NCBI RefSeq assembly: GCF_020554865.1
Contig: NZ_JAJCIC010000011.1
Coordinates: 1-64,000, forward strand
Reading direction: 5' to 3'
DNA length: 64,000 nt
Source of the DNA: Lacrimispora sp. 210928-DFI.3.58
GTDB taxonomy: Bacteria > Bacillota > Clostridia > Lachnospirales > Lachnospiraceae
In this document: one piece after another, positions 26,633-35,894 of the stretch
Layout: the number at the start of each line of letters is the position of its first letter
How positions within the stretch are numbered: position 1 is the first letter of the stretch
Notes under the pieces: model-generated
Seen by the model: only the letters and a program-made list of their open reading frames with translations
The model's database searches: none
Told to the model about the DNA's origin: nothing
Program-made: the position numbers and the translations under genes

Positions 26633-26977
26633 GTCATCAAGTCCTCCTGCATTTTACCGTAAAACAATTCTTATTGTTTACTTTACCACATTTTTCTGAA
26701 TTTATCTACGATTTTGCCTCTTGAGTTTGCGTATTTTGCGCCGGGGCTGCCGGGAGGATGGCTGGGGCGACTTTGCAGGACCTTAGAAGCGCTTAGGCAG
26801 CTGGTTTTTTCGTTCAGGGCCGCATCAATGACTGTTTGAGCGCAGCGAGTTTCTTTGATGCGGCTCTGGCTTTTAGAAAAAAACAGGTGTCTTAGCGCTT
26901 CTTAGATCCGAAACCCGGAGCCTCCAGCCATCCTCTCAGCAGCCCCAGCGCAAAATACGCAAACTCAAATTTTGCGC
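26633..26977. other. 345-bp spacer filled mainly by the second palindrome
   Basis: Between the FAH-family gene and the ATPase gene, both on the minus strand. About 248 of the 345 bases are the palindromic element. The 88 bases next to the FAH start are AT-rich and probably hold its promoter. No ORF is supported. Confidence 0.6.
26721..26968. repeat. Large palindromic element, copy 2
   Basis: Full-length inverted repeat: the outer arm TTGAGTTTGCG (26721-26731) continues through ATTTTGCGCCGGGGCTGC and pairs with 26915-26968. The inner arm GCCGCATCAA (26819-26828) pairs with 26855-26864. The apex carries the same TGTTTGAGCGCAGCGAGTT as copy 1. The inner and middle sequence is clearly homologous to 4589-4814, whereas the outer 25 bases of each arm differ but still pair. 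ATTTTGC occurs at 26711-26717 and immediately after the right end at 26969-26975. Confidence 0.85.
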
Positions 26978-29704
26978 CTACTCTGCCAGTTCCTTGAAGA
27001 TCTTGCAGATCTGGATCAATAAAGTAGGGAAAAATGCTGCGGCTCCCACTGTGGCAACCTGGCCCAGAGTCAGATCCGCAGCCGCAAACATCACCTGAAG
27101 TCCCGGCACAAAAAGCACAGCGGCGAGAAGGACCACCCCCAGCTCAAAGGCCATTACACTGTAAAGATTGCCAAAAAGCCCAAGGCGTATGATCGAATGG
27201 CTGCTCCTGCAGTTAAATCCATGGAACAGTCTGGCCAGCGTCAGGGTGGAAAAAGCCATGGTACTGGCCGTCTTCGGCCCTCCCTCCCACAGGCCTGTGC
27301 CATAAGCCCACATGGTGGCTGCTGCTATCATTCCTCCCTGGAAAAGAAGGGCTTTGATAAATGGCGCTGTAAGGATCCCCTCCTTCGGGTCCCTGGGAGG
27401 CTGCCTTAAAAGTCCCTCCTCTGCCGGCTCCATGCCAATGGCAATGGCCGGAAGGGAATCGGTGATCAGATTGATGAACAGCAGGTGCACCGGGGCAAAG
27501 GGCAGAGGAAGGGCCCTGAGGGATGTATACAGTACACATAATATTCCTGCCATGTTGCCGGACAGGAGAAACTGGATGGAATTCTTGATATTGCGGTATA
27601 CGTTGCGGCCATTGGATACGGCCTTGATAATGGTGGCAAAATTGTCATCAGCCAGTATCATGGAGGCGGCATCCTTTGAGACCTCCGTGCCCCCGATCCC
27701 CATGGCAACTCCGATATCTGCCTTTTTTAGAGCCGGGGCATCGTTTACTCCGTCTCCTGTCATGGCAACGATCCTGCCCTTTTTCTGCCAGGCCTCCACA
27801 ATGCGGATCTTGTGTTCCGGAGATACCCTGGCATAGACGGAGATCTGCTCCAGCTTATCTGCCAGCTCTTCCTCCTCCATCCGGTCTAACTCTGCTCCCG
27901 TCACAGCCATATTTCCCTGGCAGAAGATACCAATGCGCTCTGCAATGGCCATGGCTGTCACCTTATGGTCCCCTGTGATCATCACAGGGCGGATGCCTGC
28001 CTGGCGGGCGCTGGCTACGGCAGGACGTGACTCCGGTCTCGGCGGATCCATCATGGCAGCCAGTCCCAGGAAGATCAGGCCATCCTCTATGGGAAGCTGC
28101 TCCTCCTTTTCAAGAGGGCGGCAGGCCAATGCCAGCACGCGCAGTCCCTGGCCGGACCAGAGCTCATTCTGTCTTAGAATGTTCCTGCTGTCAGAGATGG
28201 TCATAGCCCTGGAGGGAACGGCGGCGCAGGTTCCGGCTGCGGCGGGAGTCCCGGCCGGAACGGATGCTTTGGCTGTGGCAGGAGTTTTGACTGCAATGGA
28301 TGCTTTGGCTGCGCCGGGAATTCCTGCCGCCGGATTTGCCAGGCGGCTGCAGCGCTTTAACAGGACGTCCACAGCTCCCTTCACAAATATGAGCCCCTGG
28401 CCCTCCACCTCGTTAATAGTCGTCATCATTTTCCTGGAGGAATCAAAGGGGATCTCCCCTTTTCTTGGACACATGAGACGTATCTGCTCCGGTATCACCC
28501 CGGCTTCCCCGTCCATGCGCAGAAGGGCGGCTTCCATAGGATCTCCTGCCGCCGTCCGGCCTGATCCGGAGGCATTGTTGTTCAGGGCTGCGCCGTAGAG
28601 GAACAGCCTAACATCCGCTCTGTCCCTGTGCTCTCTGAGGTCCTGTACTGCCATTTCTCTTCCGCTTAGATATACGCGCTCCACATCCATCCTGTTCTGA
28701 GTCAGGGTCCCAGTCTTATCTGAGCAGATGACAGAGACGCAGCCCAGGCTTTCCACTGCCTTCAGGTCCTTGATGATCGCCTTTTCCTTTGCCATCTTCT
28801 GTGTCCCCATGGCCTGGACAATGGTGACAATGGAGCTTAAGGCTTCGGGGATCGCTGCCACTGCCAGGGCTACTGCAAACATGAGGGCATCCAATACGGG
28901 CTCCCTGCGGTAAAGGCTTATGGCAAACACAGCCCCGCAGATGGCAATGATCGCAGCGGCCAGATGGCCGGAGAAGCGGTCCAGGCTTATCTGCAAAGGT
29001 GTCTTTTTCTCTCCTGTCTCATTCATAAGAGATGCTATTTTTCCAATTTCCGTATTCATCCCGGTGGCAGTCACCACCGCCACCGCCCGGCCAGATGTGA
29101 TAAGGGAACCGGAAAAGATCATGTTCGTCCTGTCGGCCAGGACGGGAGCCTCCCTTTGTGCACCCTTAAGGACTCCCCCATGCTTTTCCACATTTAAGGA
29201 TTCTCCTGTCAGGGAGCTCTCATTTACAGTCAGGCCATAGACCTCCAGAAGCCTCCCGTCTGCCGCTGCCAGATCCCCTGTCTCCAGGATCAGGATATCC
29301 CCAGGGACCACCTCGGCAGAAGGAACCGTCATGGCGCGGCCTCCCCTCACCACGCGGGCCTCCGGAGAGGAGAGACGCTTTAAGCTGTCTAAGGATTTTT
29401 CTGCCTTCTGGTGCTGTATGGTGCCCAGCACGGCATTCAGCAGGAGTACGGAAAAGATCACCAGGGTGCTCTCCGCGTCCCCTGTCGCCATGGAAATAGC
29501 TGCTGCCCCAATGAGTATCATGACGAGCAGGTCCTTAAATTGTTCTAAGAATACCTGCCACCACTGCAGGGGACCCTCTTCTTCCAGAACATTTTCCCCA
29601 TATTTTTGAAGGCGGTCCTTGGCCTCCCTCTCACTGATCCCCTTTTTATCTGATCCCAGGGCATGAAGCACATCCCTCTCCGGCATGGCAAACCAGTCTG
29701 TCAT
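26978..29704 (-). CDS. P-type cation-transporting ATPase (Ca2+-type, P2A)
   Basis: 908 residues. Cation ATPase N-terminal domain with an LHALGSDKKGISEREA segment, actuator motif SLTGES, phosphorylation site CSDKTGTLTQ, nucleotide domain with FVKGAVD, hinge GDGVNDAPALKKADIGVAMG and C-terminal helices ending in NLITDSLPAIAIGMEP. The M4 motif reads AAIPEAL where Ca2+ pumps usually have IPEGL. An odd Ala/Pro/Thr-rich insertion of about 46 residues lies in the nucleotide domain (residues about 454-499). The ATG at 29704 has AGGGGAG upstream; an ATG 120 bases earlier overlaps the previous gene's terminator. Expected to export Ca2+ or a similar ion. Confidence 0.92.
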   Translation of the reverse strand: MTDWFAMPERDVLHALGSDKKGISEREAKDRLQKYGENVLEEEGPLQWWQVFLEQFKDLLVMILIGAAAISMATGDAESTLVIFSVLLLNAVLGTIQHQKAEKSLDSLKRLSSPEARVVRGGRAMTVPSAEVVPGDILILETGDLAAADGRLLEVYGLTVNESSLTGESLNVEKHGGVLKGAQREAPVLADRTNMIFSGSLITSGRAVAVVTATGMNTEIGKIASLMNETGEKKTPLQISLDRFSGHLAAAIIAICGAVFAISLYRREPVLDALMFAVALAVAAIPEALSSIVTIVQAMGTQKMAKEKAIIKDLKAVESLGCVSVICSDKTGTLTQNRMDVERVYLSGREMAVQDLREHRDRADVRLFLYGAALNNNASGSGRTAAGDPMEAALLRMDGEAGVIPEQIRLMCPRKGEIPFDSSRKMMTTINEVEGQGLIFVKGAVDVLLKRCSRLANPAAGIPGAAKASIAVKTPATAKASVPAGTPAAAGTCAAVPSRAMTISDSRNILRQNELWSGQGLRVLALACRPLEKEEQLPIEDGLIFLGLAAMMDPPRPESRPAVASARQAGIRPVMITGDHKVTAMAIAERIGIFCQGNMAVTGAELDRMEEEELADKLEQISVYARVSPEHKIRIVEAWQKKGRIVAMTGDGVNDAPALKKADIGVAMGIGGTEVSKDAASMILADDNFATIIKAVSNGRNVYRNIKNSIQFLLSGNMAGILCVLYTSLRALPLPFAPVHLLFINLITDSLPAIAIGMEPAEEGLLRQPPRDPKEGILTAPFIKALLFQGGMIAAATMWAYGTGLWEGGPKTASTMAFSTLTLARLFHGFNCRSSHSIIRLGLFGNLYSVMAFELGVVLLAAVLFVPGLQVMFAAADLTLGQVATVGAAAFFPTLLIQICKIFKELAE

Positions 29705-29764
29705 CTCTTTCTCCCCTCTGCTCACACGCTTCCTTTCGGATACTCTATATAATAATTTTACAGC

Positions 29765-29806
29765 AAAAATGCCTCCGGGATATGACTTTCCATATTCCCG
29801 GAGGCA
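29765..29806 (-). terminator. Rho-independent terminator of the M20 peptidase gene
   Basis: TGCCTCCGGGATATG (29770-29784) pairs with CATATTCCCGGAGGCA (29791-29806) and the minus strand then reads TTTTTGC. A strong stem with a U-run 50 bases after the stop codon. Confidence 0.85.
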
Positions 29807-29855
29807 CTCCCGAAGAGTACCCACTTCAATTTATGTGGGGAGATTTTTCATTATG

Positions 29856-31010
29856 TCAATTGCTGCCCAGTATCATCTCAAAGGCTACCAGGTAGCCCTC
29901 CTTTAGGGAGTCGATCTCCACATATTCCTCCCTGGTATGGGCGCCCTTTCCCCTGTAGCATCCGATGCACACGCTGGGAATCCCCAGAGAAAGGGGGATA
30001 TTGCAGTCTGTAGAACCAGCTCCTGATACCGGCCTGACACCGGTTGCAGCCTCCACAGCCCTGGCAGCCCGTTCGGAATGCTGTTTTTTCCTTTCGGGAT
30101 CCACCTCTCCCTCACAAGGCCGCAGTCCCAAAAGCTCCCAGGAAACATCCAGTCCCTTTTCCTGCTCCTGCTTTATGATCTCCTGGAATTGTTCTTCCAT
30201 GCAGGCCAGGTTCTCCCTGTGCTCTGAACGGAACTCATAGAGCATATGGGCCTCCTGGGCAATGGTATTGACCGAGGTCCCGCCGGAGATCATGCCTACA
30301 TTGTAGGTAGTCTTTCCGCGCTCCGGAACATCTATCTGATACAGCCTCTCGATGATCCCGGCCAGCTTCTCAATCGCATTGTCCCTTCCAAAATTGCTGA
30401 AGGAATGGCCTCCCTGGGTCCGTACAGTGACCTGATACCTGTGAGAGCCCACTGCCCTGTCCACCATGCTTTCCAACGAGCCATCAAAGGTACAGAAGCT
30501 TTCCATCCTGCTGCCGTAACGGCTGCATATGTTCTTTACACCCTTTAAATTTCCCAGGCCCTCCTCGCCGGAATTGCAGACCAAAAGGAGGCCAGGGGCA
30601 TGTTCCCCGCGCAGTTCCTTCCACTGGGGAGTATTTTTATGCTCTGCAATATATTTTGCCACCAGAAGCAGGCTTGCCAGGCAGGCCGTATCATCGCCCA
30701 CTCCCGGACAGCAGATGCGTCCGTCCCTGATCTCAAGGGGCAGCTCTGTCTCGTCTGCAAATACCACATCTATGTGGGCCATGTACACCTCAATGGGTCC
30801 CTCCTCTCTCATATCTGCGGGATAGACCACATTCAGGGCTTCATCAATATATACGCCCTCTGCCCCCTGGGCCTCAAGCCACTCCTTACAGAATCTGGCC
30901 CGCTTCTCCTCGTGGTTGGAAGGAGATGGTATCCTGGCAATGGTAAGAAGAAGGTCATAGGCCTCCTTTTCGTGTTCTTTTATATACTCCTTGATGGAAT
31001 CTGTCAACAT
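29856..31010 (-). CDS. M20-family metallopeptidase (peptidase T-like)
   Basis: 384 residues. A co-catalytic zinc peptidase of the M20 family. Metal and catalytic residues: MAHIDVVF (His and Asp), CCPGVGDDTA (bridging Asp), NSGEEGLGN (catalytic Glu and metal Glu) and GSTDCNIPLS. A lid/dimerisation domain near 195-300 holds VGSHRYQVTVRTQGGHSFSNFGRDNAI. Probably hydrolyses small peptides or amide-linked amino acids in the cytoplasm. The ATG at 31010 has AAGGAG upstream. The longer ORF overlaps the preceding gene and lacks a ribosome site. It starts 49 bases after the GlgX-like gene, so the two may share a transcript. Confidence 0.87.
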   Translation of the reverse strand: MLTDSIKEYIKEHEKEAYDLLLTIARIPSPSNHEEKRARFCKEWLEAQGAEGVYIDEALNVVYPADMREEGPIEVYMAHIDVVFADETELPLEIRDGRICCPGVGDDTACLASLLLVAKYIAEHKNTPQWKELRGEHAPGLLLVCNSGEEGLGNLKGVKNICSRYGSRMESFCTFDGSLESMVDRAVGSHRYQVTVRTQGGHSFSNFGRDNAIEKLAGIIERLYQIDVPERGKTTYNVGMISGGTSVNTIAQEAHMLYEFRSEHRENLACMEEQFQEIIKQEQEKGLDVSWELLGLRPCEGEVDPERKKQHSERAARAVEAATGVRPVSGAGSTDCNIPLSLGIPSVCIGCYRGKGAHTREEYVEIDSLKEGYLVAFEMILGSN

Positions 31011-31059
31011 TTTGGTGTCTCCTTTATTTCCTCTTTGTAACTGTTCAGTACCCTCACAG

Positions 31060-32970
31060 TTACTCCTCTTTTTCTTCTGTCTCCCCGGACTTTCTGTCAG
31101 TGTCATCCTCCGGAGCCTCCGCCTTTTTTCCAATAAAGACCACAATGGACCTGGCCATGATCAGCTGCTGCTTCTGATCCGAGAGAAGAGGCTCTGTACC
31201 AGGCCTGTAAAAGCCGCCTGCTGCCTCGTCATCCGTATCAAAAGCCAGATGCCATTTTAACTCCTTCGGAAGATGGGGAAGGGCAAACTCATGGGGCTCC
31301 CAGTGCATATTGTAGGCAACGTAGAAATAATCATCCTCTGTCCCGTCCGCCTTCTTTCCATATTTGCCGCAGTAGAAGATGCCCAACTGTCTGCGGAAGC
31401 TCTCAAACTCCGGACACCAGGCCTTTATCCCGTGGTAGGACACATCCGGCAGTCCTACGGAACGGTAATCCAGAAGGGCCGGCTCCTCCTCCATATGGAA
31501 TACAGGATGGGCCTTGCGGAATGCGATCACATACTTTGTAAATTCGCAGAGGTCTCTGTTGGCCTTTAAAAGTCCCCAGTTGATCCAGGATATCTCATTG
31601 TCCTGGCAGTAAGAATTGTTGTTGCCCTTTTTCGTCCTTCCAAATTCGTCTCCTGCCATGATAAGCGGGGTTCCCTGGCTCAAAAACAGCAGAAGCATGG
31701 CGTTCTTAAGCTGCTTTCTGCGCATGGCCAAAACCTTCTTTTTCCTTGTCGGACCTTCCACGCCGCAGTTCCAGGACTGGTTGTGATCCGTACCGTCCCG
31801 GTTTGCCTCACCGTTCTCTTCATTGTGCTTCACATCATAGGAGACCATATCCGCCATGGTAAAGCCGTCCGTATTTGCCATAAAATTAATGGTTCCCATG
31901 GTTTTGGGGCTTCTGCGGGTACGCTTTACCAGGTTATTAAGCTGGCCCTCGTCTCCCTTTAGGAAACTTCTCATATCCGTCATAAAGCCCTGGTTGTATT
32001 CCGCCAGGTGGCGGCAGTTTCCAAAGTCTACATTTTCCCAATTGCAGGCAAACAGCTTTGTCCTGCTGAGGTAAGGATCCTCTGCCAGCAGCTTGAGGGG
32101 AGCATAGCCTACCAGATGGATCCCGTCTACATGATATTCCTGAACCCAGAAGCGCACGGCATCCAGGGCATGGGAGGGAGCCTCTGTCCCGTCAAAATAC
32201 AGTTCCATGACCAGCTCCAGCCCTTCCTTATGGAGGGTCTTTACCAGCTGTTTAAACTCCTTGCGGGGATCCTTTTCCTGGCCTGCGCAGTAGGCGGCCT
32301 TTGGCGCAAACAGAAGTCCCCTTGTATAGCCCCAGTAATTCAGCTTGCCGGTGGGCTCCTCCTCCGCAAAGGGGCTGCCATCCATGTGATCCGGCAGGAT
32401 GACCTCCTCAAATTCCACCGGAGGCATCATTTCCACAGTCGTGACACCCAGTTCCTTCATGTAAGGGATCTTCTCTGCAACCGCCCGAAAGGTCCCCCTG
32501 TCCTTCCCCTCCACGCCGGAGGAAGCATGCTTTGTAAAACCTCTTGGATGGATGCGGTAAAGAATGCTGTCCTGGTAAGGGATCATGAGCGGCTTGTCTC
32601 CCTCCCAGTCAAAGGGCTCCTCACCGCACACTGCCCGAAGGGTATGCTTCAGATGATCCTCACTGCCCCAGCGCTCCCTGCCGGAAAACTGCCTGCCATA
32701 GGGGTCCGGTACTTCCTTTCCATCCTCCTCAAAGGTATATTCCATATTTTCAAAATCGCCCAGAACTGTCATGCTCCACACATTGCCGATTCTGGATTCC
32801 TGAGGGAATAGGATACGCTCCTTACGGGCCTTGCTGCCCTTTTTGTACAGCAGGAGGGCGCACTCTGTTCCCTTCGAAACAAAGGAAACATGCATTCCTC
32901 CCTCTATCACAGTGGCTCCCATGGGGTACATACTTCTGTCGTTTATGTCAATCCTGTAGCTCGTTCTCAT
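31060..32970 (-). CDS. GlgX-like GH13 protein with degenerate catalytic site
   Basis: 636 residues, related over its length to bacterial glycogen debranching enzyme GlgX. A CBM48-type N-terminal domain (YPMGATVIEGGMHVSF) and barrel landmarks such as KHNEENGEANRDGT and GNNNSYCQDNEISWINWG are clear. The conserved catalytic regions are replaced: region I reads ELYFDGT (no NH), region II DGIHLVGYA instead of GFRFDxA (no nucleophile Asp), region III LFACNWE instead of LIAEPWD (no Glu), and region IV MANTDGF keeps only the Asp. It is probably non-catalytic or has a changed function, such as glycogen binding. Start uncertain: ATG at 32970 (AAGGGAAGG upstream) is preferred to an in-frame GTG at 33042. 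Confidence 0.82.
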   Translation of the reverse strand: MRTSYRIDINDRSMYPMGATVIEGGMHVSFVSKGTECALLLYKKGSKARKERILFPQESRIGNVWSMTVLGDFENMEYTFEEDGKEVPDPYGRQFSGRERWGSEDHLKHTLRAVCGEEPFDWEGDKPLMIPYQDSILYRIHPRGFTKHASSGVEGKDRGTFRAVAEKIPYMKELGVTTVEMMPPVEFEEVILPDHMDGSPFAEEEPTGKLNYWGYTRGLLFAPKAAYCAGQEKDPRKEFKQLVKTLHKEGLELVMELYFDGTEAPSHALDAVRFWVQEYHVDGIHLVGYAPLKLLAEDPYLSRTKLFACNWENVDFGNCRHLAEYNQGFMTDMRSFLKGDEGQLNNLVKRTRRSPKTMGTINFMANTDGFTMADMVSYDVKHNEENGEANRDGTDHNQSWNCGVEGPTRKKKVLAMRRKQLKNAMLLLFLSQGTPLIMAGDEFGRTKKGNNNSYCQDNEISWINWGLLKANRDLCEFTKYVIAFRKAHPVFHMEEEPALLDYRSVGLPDVSYHGIKAWCPEFESFRRQLGIFYCGKYGKKADGTEDDYFYVAYNMHWEPHEFALPHLPKELKWHLAFDTDDEAAGGFYRPGTEPLLSDQKQQLIMARSIVVFIGKKAEAPEDDTDRKSGETEEKEE

Positions 32971-33086
32971 CTCTGTTACCGCCTTCCCTTGTGAATGCTT
33001 AAATACCCTTTTCCATGTGTCTGTTTCTGTCTGTTTTTCCACAGTTTCTTACGGTCAGCGCAGCATGTGCGCGACCTGCCGGACAA

Positions 33087-34919
33087 TCACTTCTGTGCTT
33101 CTATTTTCTCCATCAGCTCATTGAGATACATCCAGCGCTCCATTTTCTCCTCCAGTTCCCTTTCCTTCGCCGCCTTCTCCTCCATCAGCTCATTTAACCT
33201 GGTATAACTGCTGGCAGATCGCCCGATCTCCCGGTCAAGCTCCTCCATGGCAGACTCCAGCCCGGCAATGTCATCCTCAATGGTCTCCCATTCCCTCTGT
33301 TCCTTATAAGAAAGCTTCCGCTTTTTACTGCCGCCTGCACTTTCCTTCCAATTCTTTTTGTTCTTATCCTGGTCTGTGCCTGAGGCCTCCCTGCTGTCAG
33401 CTGTGCCAAAGGCCTCCGGGTGCTTCAATGCCCAGGCACGCTGGTAATCCGTAAATCCGCCCTCATACTGCGTCACAACCCCCTGCCCCTCAAAGGCAAA
33501 GATCCTGTTTACCACACGGTCCAGAAAATACCGGTCATGGGATACCGTTATTACGATTCCCGGAAAAGTGTCCAGATAATCCTCCAAAATGATCAATGTC
33601 TGGATATCCAGGTCATTGGTCGGCTCGTCCAGCAGGATCACATTAGGCGCCTCCATAAGGATGCGCAGCAGATACAGGCGGCGCTTCTCACCGCCGGAAA
33701 GCCTGCTTATGGTTGTATACTGCATACTGGATGGAAAGAGGAAGCGCTCCAGCATCTGACTGGCGCTTATGCTCCCATCCTTTGTCTTTACGTACTCTGC
33801 AGCCTCTTTTATATAGTCAATGACCCGAAGGCTCTCATCCATCGCCTCATTTTCCTGGGAAAAATAGCCCAGCTTTACCGTCTGTCCGATCTGGATACTG
33901 CCGGAATCCGGCTTCACCCAGCCTGCGATCATCTTCATAAGGGTGGACTTGCCGCTTCCATTGGGCCCGATGATCCCCACACGGTCACTCTTTAAGAAGA
34001 TGTAGGTAAAATCCTTCATTAAGACCTTACTTCCATAGGCCTTACAGAGAGACTGAAGCTCCACTGTTGTCCTTCCCAGACGGCTGGCAATGGATTCCAG
34101 CTCCACGTTCCTGTCATACTCCGGCCCCTTCTGGTCCCGAAGCTCCTCATACCGTTTTATATGAGCCTTCTGCTTTGTGGAACGCGCCCTTGCTCCCCTC
34201 TGCATCCATGCGATCTCATTGCGCAGGATGGATTGGCGCTTGCGCTCCGAGGCCTCGGCCATCTCCAGCCGCTCTGCCTTCAGCTTCAGATACCCCTCAT
34301 AATTGGCCTGATAGCTGTAGATCTTTCCCTTATCCAGCTCTGCGATCCTGCCCACAACACTGTCCAGGAAATACCTGTCATGCGTGATCATGAGCAGTGC
34401 GCCCTTAAAGGCCTTCAGATATTCCTCCAGCCAATCTGCCATCCCGCTGTCCAGATGGTTGGTGGGCTCGTCCAGGATCAGAAGATCCGCCTTGCTTAAC
34501 AGGGCGGAGGCCAGGGCCACCCGCTTTCTCTGTCCTCCTGAGAGAGTCCCGATCACCGCTTCATGGTCTGTGATCCCCAGCTGGTTGAGCATATTCCTGG
34601 CAGCCGCCTGTATCTCCTCTATGGAGCTGTAATGGGGCTCGTCCTTATTCTCCCGAAGCACACTCTGCAGCACCGTATCTCCCTCTGTAAAGCTTGGTAT
34701 CTGGGGCAGATAGCGGATATAGAGGTTCCTTCCCCGCACCACAGTCCCCTCATCCGGCTCCTCCAATCCTGCCACGATCTTTAACAGGGTAGATTTCCCA
34801 GTCCCATTGATCCCGATCAGTCCCACCTTCTCCCCTTCATTGATGGAAAAGGCCGTATCATCAAACAGCAGGCGCTCCGTATAGGATTTCGTCAAATGTT
34901 CAATTGTCACTAAATTCAT
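33087..34919 (-). CDS. ABC-F family ATPase (Uup/EttA-like)
   Basis: 610 residues with two ABC domains and no membrane part. Walker A boxes GINGTGKST and GPNGSGKST, signatures LSGGQRKRVA and LSGGEKRRLY, Walker B with DEPTNHLD and DEPTNDLD, and both H-loops (THDR, SHDR) are intact. A charged inter-domain linker with RNEIAWMQRGARARSTKQKA, typical of the P-site tRNA-interaction motif, lies near 215-245, and a C-terminal coiled coil (about 535-605) is rich in Glu and Lys as in Uup. ABC-F proteins act on ribosomes. The exact role here (translation quality control or drug protection) is not decided. Confidence 0.92.
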   Translation of the reverse strand: MNLVTIEHLTKSYTERLLFDDTAFSINEGEKVGLIGINGTGKSTLLKIVAGLEEPDEGTVVRGRNLYIRYLPQIPSFTEGDTVLQSVLRENKDEPHYSSIEEIQAAARNMLNQLGITDHEAVIGTLSGGQRKRVALASALLSKADLLILDEPTNHLDSGMADWLEEYLKAFKGALLMITHDRYFLDSVVGRIAELDKGKIYSYQANYEGYLKLKAERLEMAEASERKRQSILRNEIAWMQRGARARSTKQKAHIKRYEELRDQKGPEYDRNVELESIASRLGRTTVELQSLCKAYGSKVLMKDFTYIFLKSDRVGIIGPNGSGKSTLMKMIAGWVKPDSGSIQIGQTVKLGYFSQENEAMDESLRVIDYIKEAAEYVKTKDGSISASQMLERFLFPSSMQYTTISRLSGGEKRRLYLLRILMEAPNVILLDEPTNDLDIQTLIILEDYLDTFPGIVITVSHDRYFLDRVVNRIFAFEGQGVVTQYEGGFTDYQRAWALKHPEAFGTADSREASGTDQDKNKKNWKESAGGSKKRKLSYKEQREWETIEDDIAGLESAMEELDREIGRSASSYTRLNELMEEKAAKERELEEKMERWMYLNELMEKIEAQK

Positions 34920-35030
34920 ACAATTCCAGTCCTTTTGTTTTGTCAGTCATAAAATTAGTATACATTTTACGGGTCGGGATGTAAAGGAATATTACAATTA
35001 AGGGGGGATTTTTTCCGTGAAATTTGCTAT

Positions 35031-35069
35031 AAAACAAAGGCCGGAAGCTTCTCCGTTAAGCTTCCGGCC
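35031..35069 (-). terminator. Terminator of module B transcript
   Basis: GGCCGGAAGCTT (35039-35050) pairs perfectly with AAGCTTCCGGCC (35058-35069) over a 7-base loop, and the minus strand continues TTTGTTTTATAG. It is eight bases past the HAD gene stop and closes the module B run. Confidence 0.9.
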
Positions 35070-35076
35070 CTTCCCT

Positions 35077-35889
35077 CTATTCTTCAAATTTTTCCCAAAA
35101 TGCCTTGATATACTCTTGCTCCGCATCTTCTCTATACATTCCTGACGCAAACATTGGAAATACTGTTTCCTGGAATATATGCCAGTCCCGTGCCTCTCTT
35201 CGCGGACAGATCGGATAAAAATGCACCCCATTCTCCACTGCCGCCCGGTGATCTCCCGGTGCATCCCCCAGCATGATCACATTCTCCGGCTGGTATCCCA
35301 TTTTGATCAGTTTTGCAATACATTCCTTCTTTGGTCCATCGCGATGGGACATGATCGCAGAGACATAAGAACGCAGCCCTGCATTGCTCCACTCAGCGTC
35401 CAACGCGTCCGGATTTGTAGAGGAGACCACCACGATATCCGCCTCCCCGGAGGCCTTTATGATTGCTTCCTTCGCCCCATCAAAGGGCTTTGCGGGAGGC
35501 ATTTTTGAGATTGCTTCATTGACAGCCAGGGACCATGTCAGGGCACGCTTTAACGCCGGACTTGTTTCTCCGCTCAGTGTGACATTGGACAGAGCCTTTG
35601 CCCTCATCGTCCACTCATGGATCTCCTTCCAGTCCTCCTGGCCCAGTGCTTTCAATACCAGTGCCAGTCCCTTGAACCGGTTGACAGCCCTCGTGGAGGA
35701 ATAGAGGTTCACCTGATTCCATGTATCAAGGACCTGTTCCTTTTGATCCTGCAGGGGCCATACATTTAACACCTCTGGTCCAAAGCAGTGTCTGTGCTTC
35801 GATTCCATGGAATCAAATGCACATCCATCAGAATCCACACAGACCAGTTTTTTATGCTTTATCTTCACTTCCTTATCCGCTTTTTCCAT
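35077..35889 (-). CDS. HAD-superfamily hydrolase (module B)
   Basis: 270 residues. Haloacid-dehalogenase fold: VCVDSDGCAFDS gives the nucleophile and acid Asp pair, VVSSTNPDAL the Ser/Thr motif, GPKKECIAKL the Lys motif, and IMLGDAPGDHRAA the metal Asp pair. A helical cap lies between about residues 30 and 130. The start at 35889 lies five bases after the tctA stop, with GGAAGGCAGG spanning the junction, suggesting coupling. An ATG at 35910 overlaps tctA. It is the last gene of module B. The phosphorylated or otherwise activated substrate is unknown, and I see no reason to assign a specific phosphatase. Confidence 0.8.
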   Translation of the reverse strand: MEKADKEVKIKHKKLVCVDSDGCAFDSMESKHRHCFGPEVLNVWPLQDQKEQVLDTWNQVNLYSSTRAVNRFKGLALVLKALGQEDWKEIHEWTMRAKALSNVTLSGETSPALKRALTWSLAVNEAISKMPPAKPFDGAKEAIIKASGEADIVVVSSTNPDALDAEWSNAGLRSYVSAIMSHRDGPKKECIAKLIKMGYQPENVIMLGDAPGDHRAAVENGVHFYPICPRREARDWHIFQETVFPMFASGMYREDAEQEYIKAFWEKFEE

Positions 35890-35894
35890 GTCTG

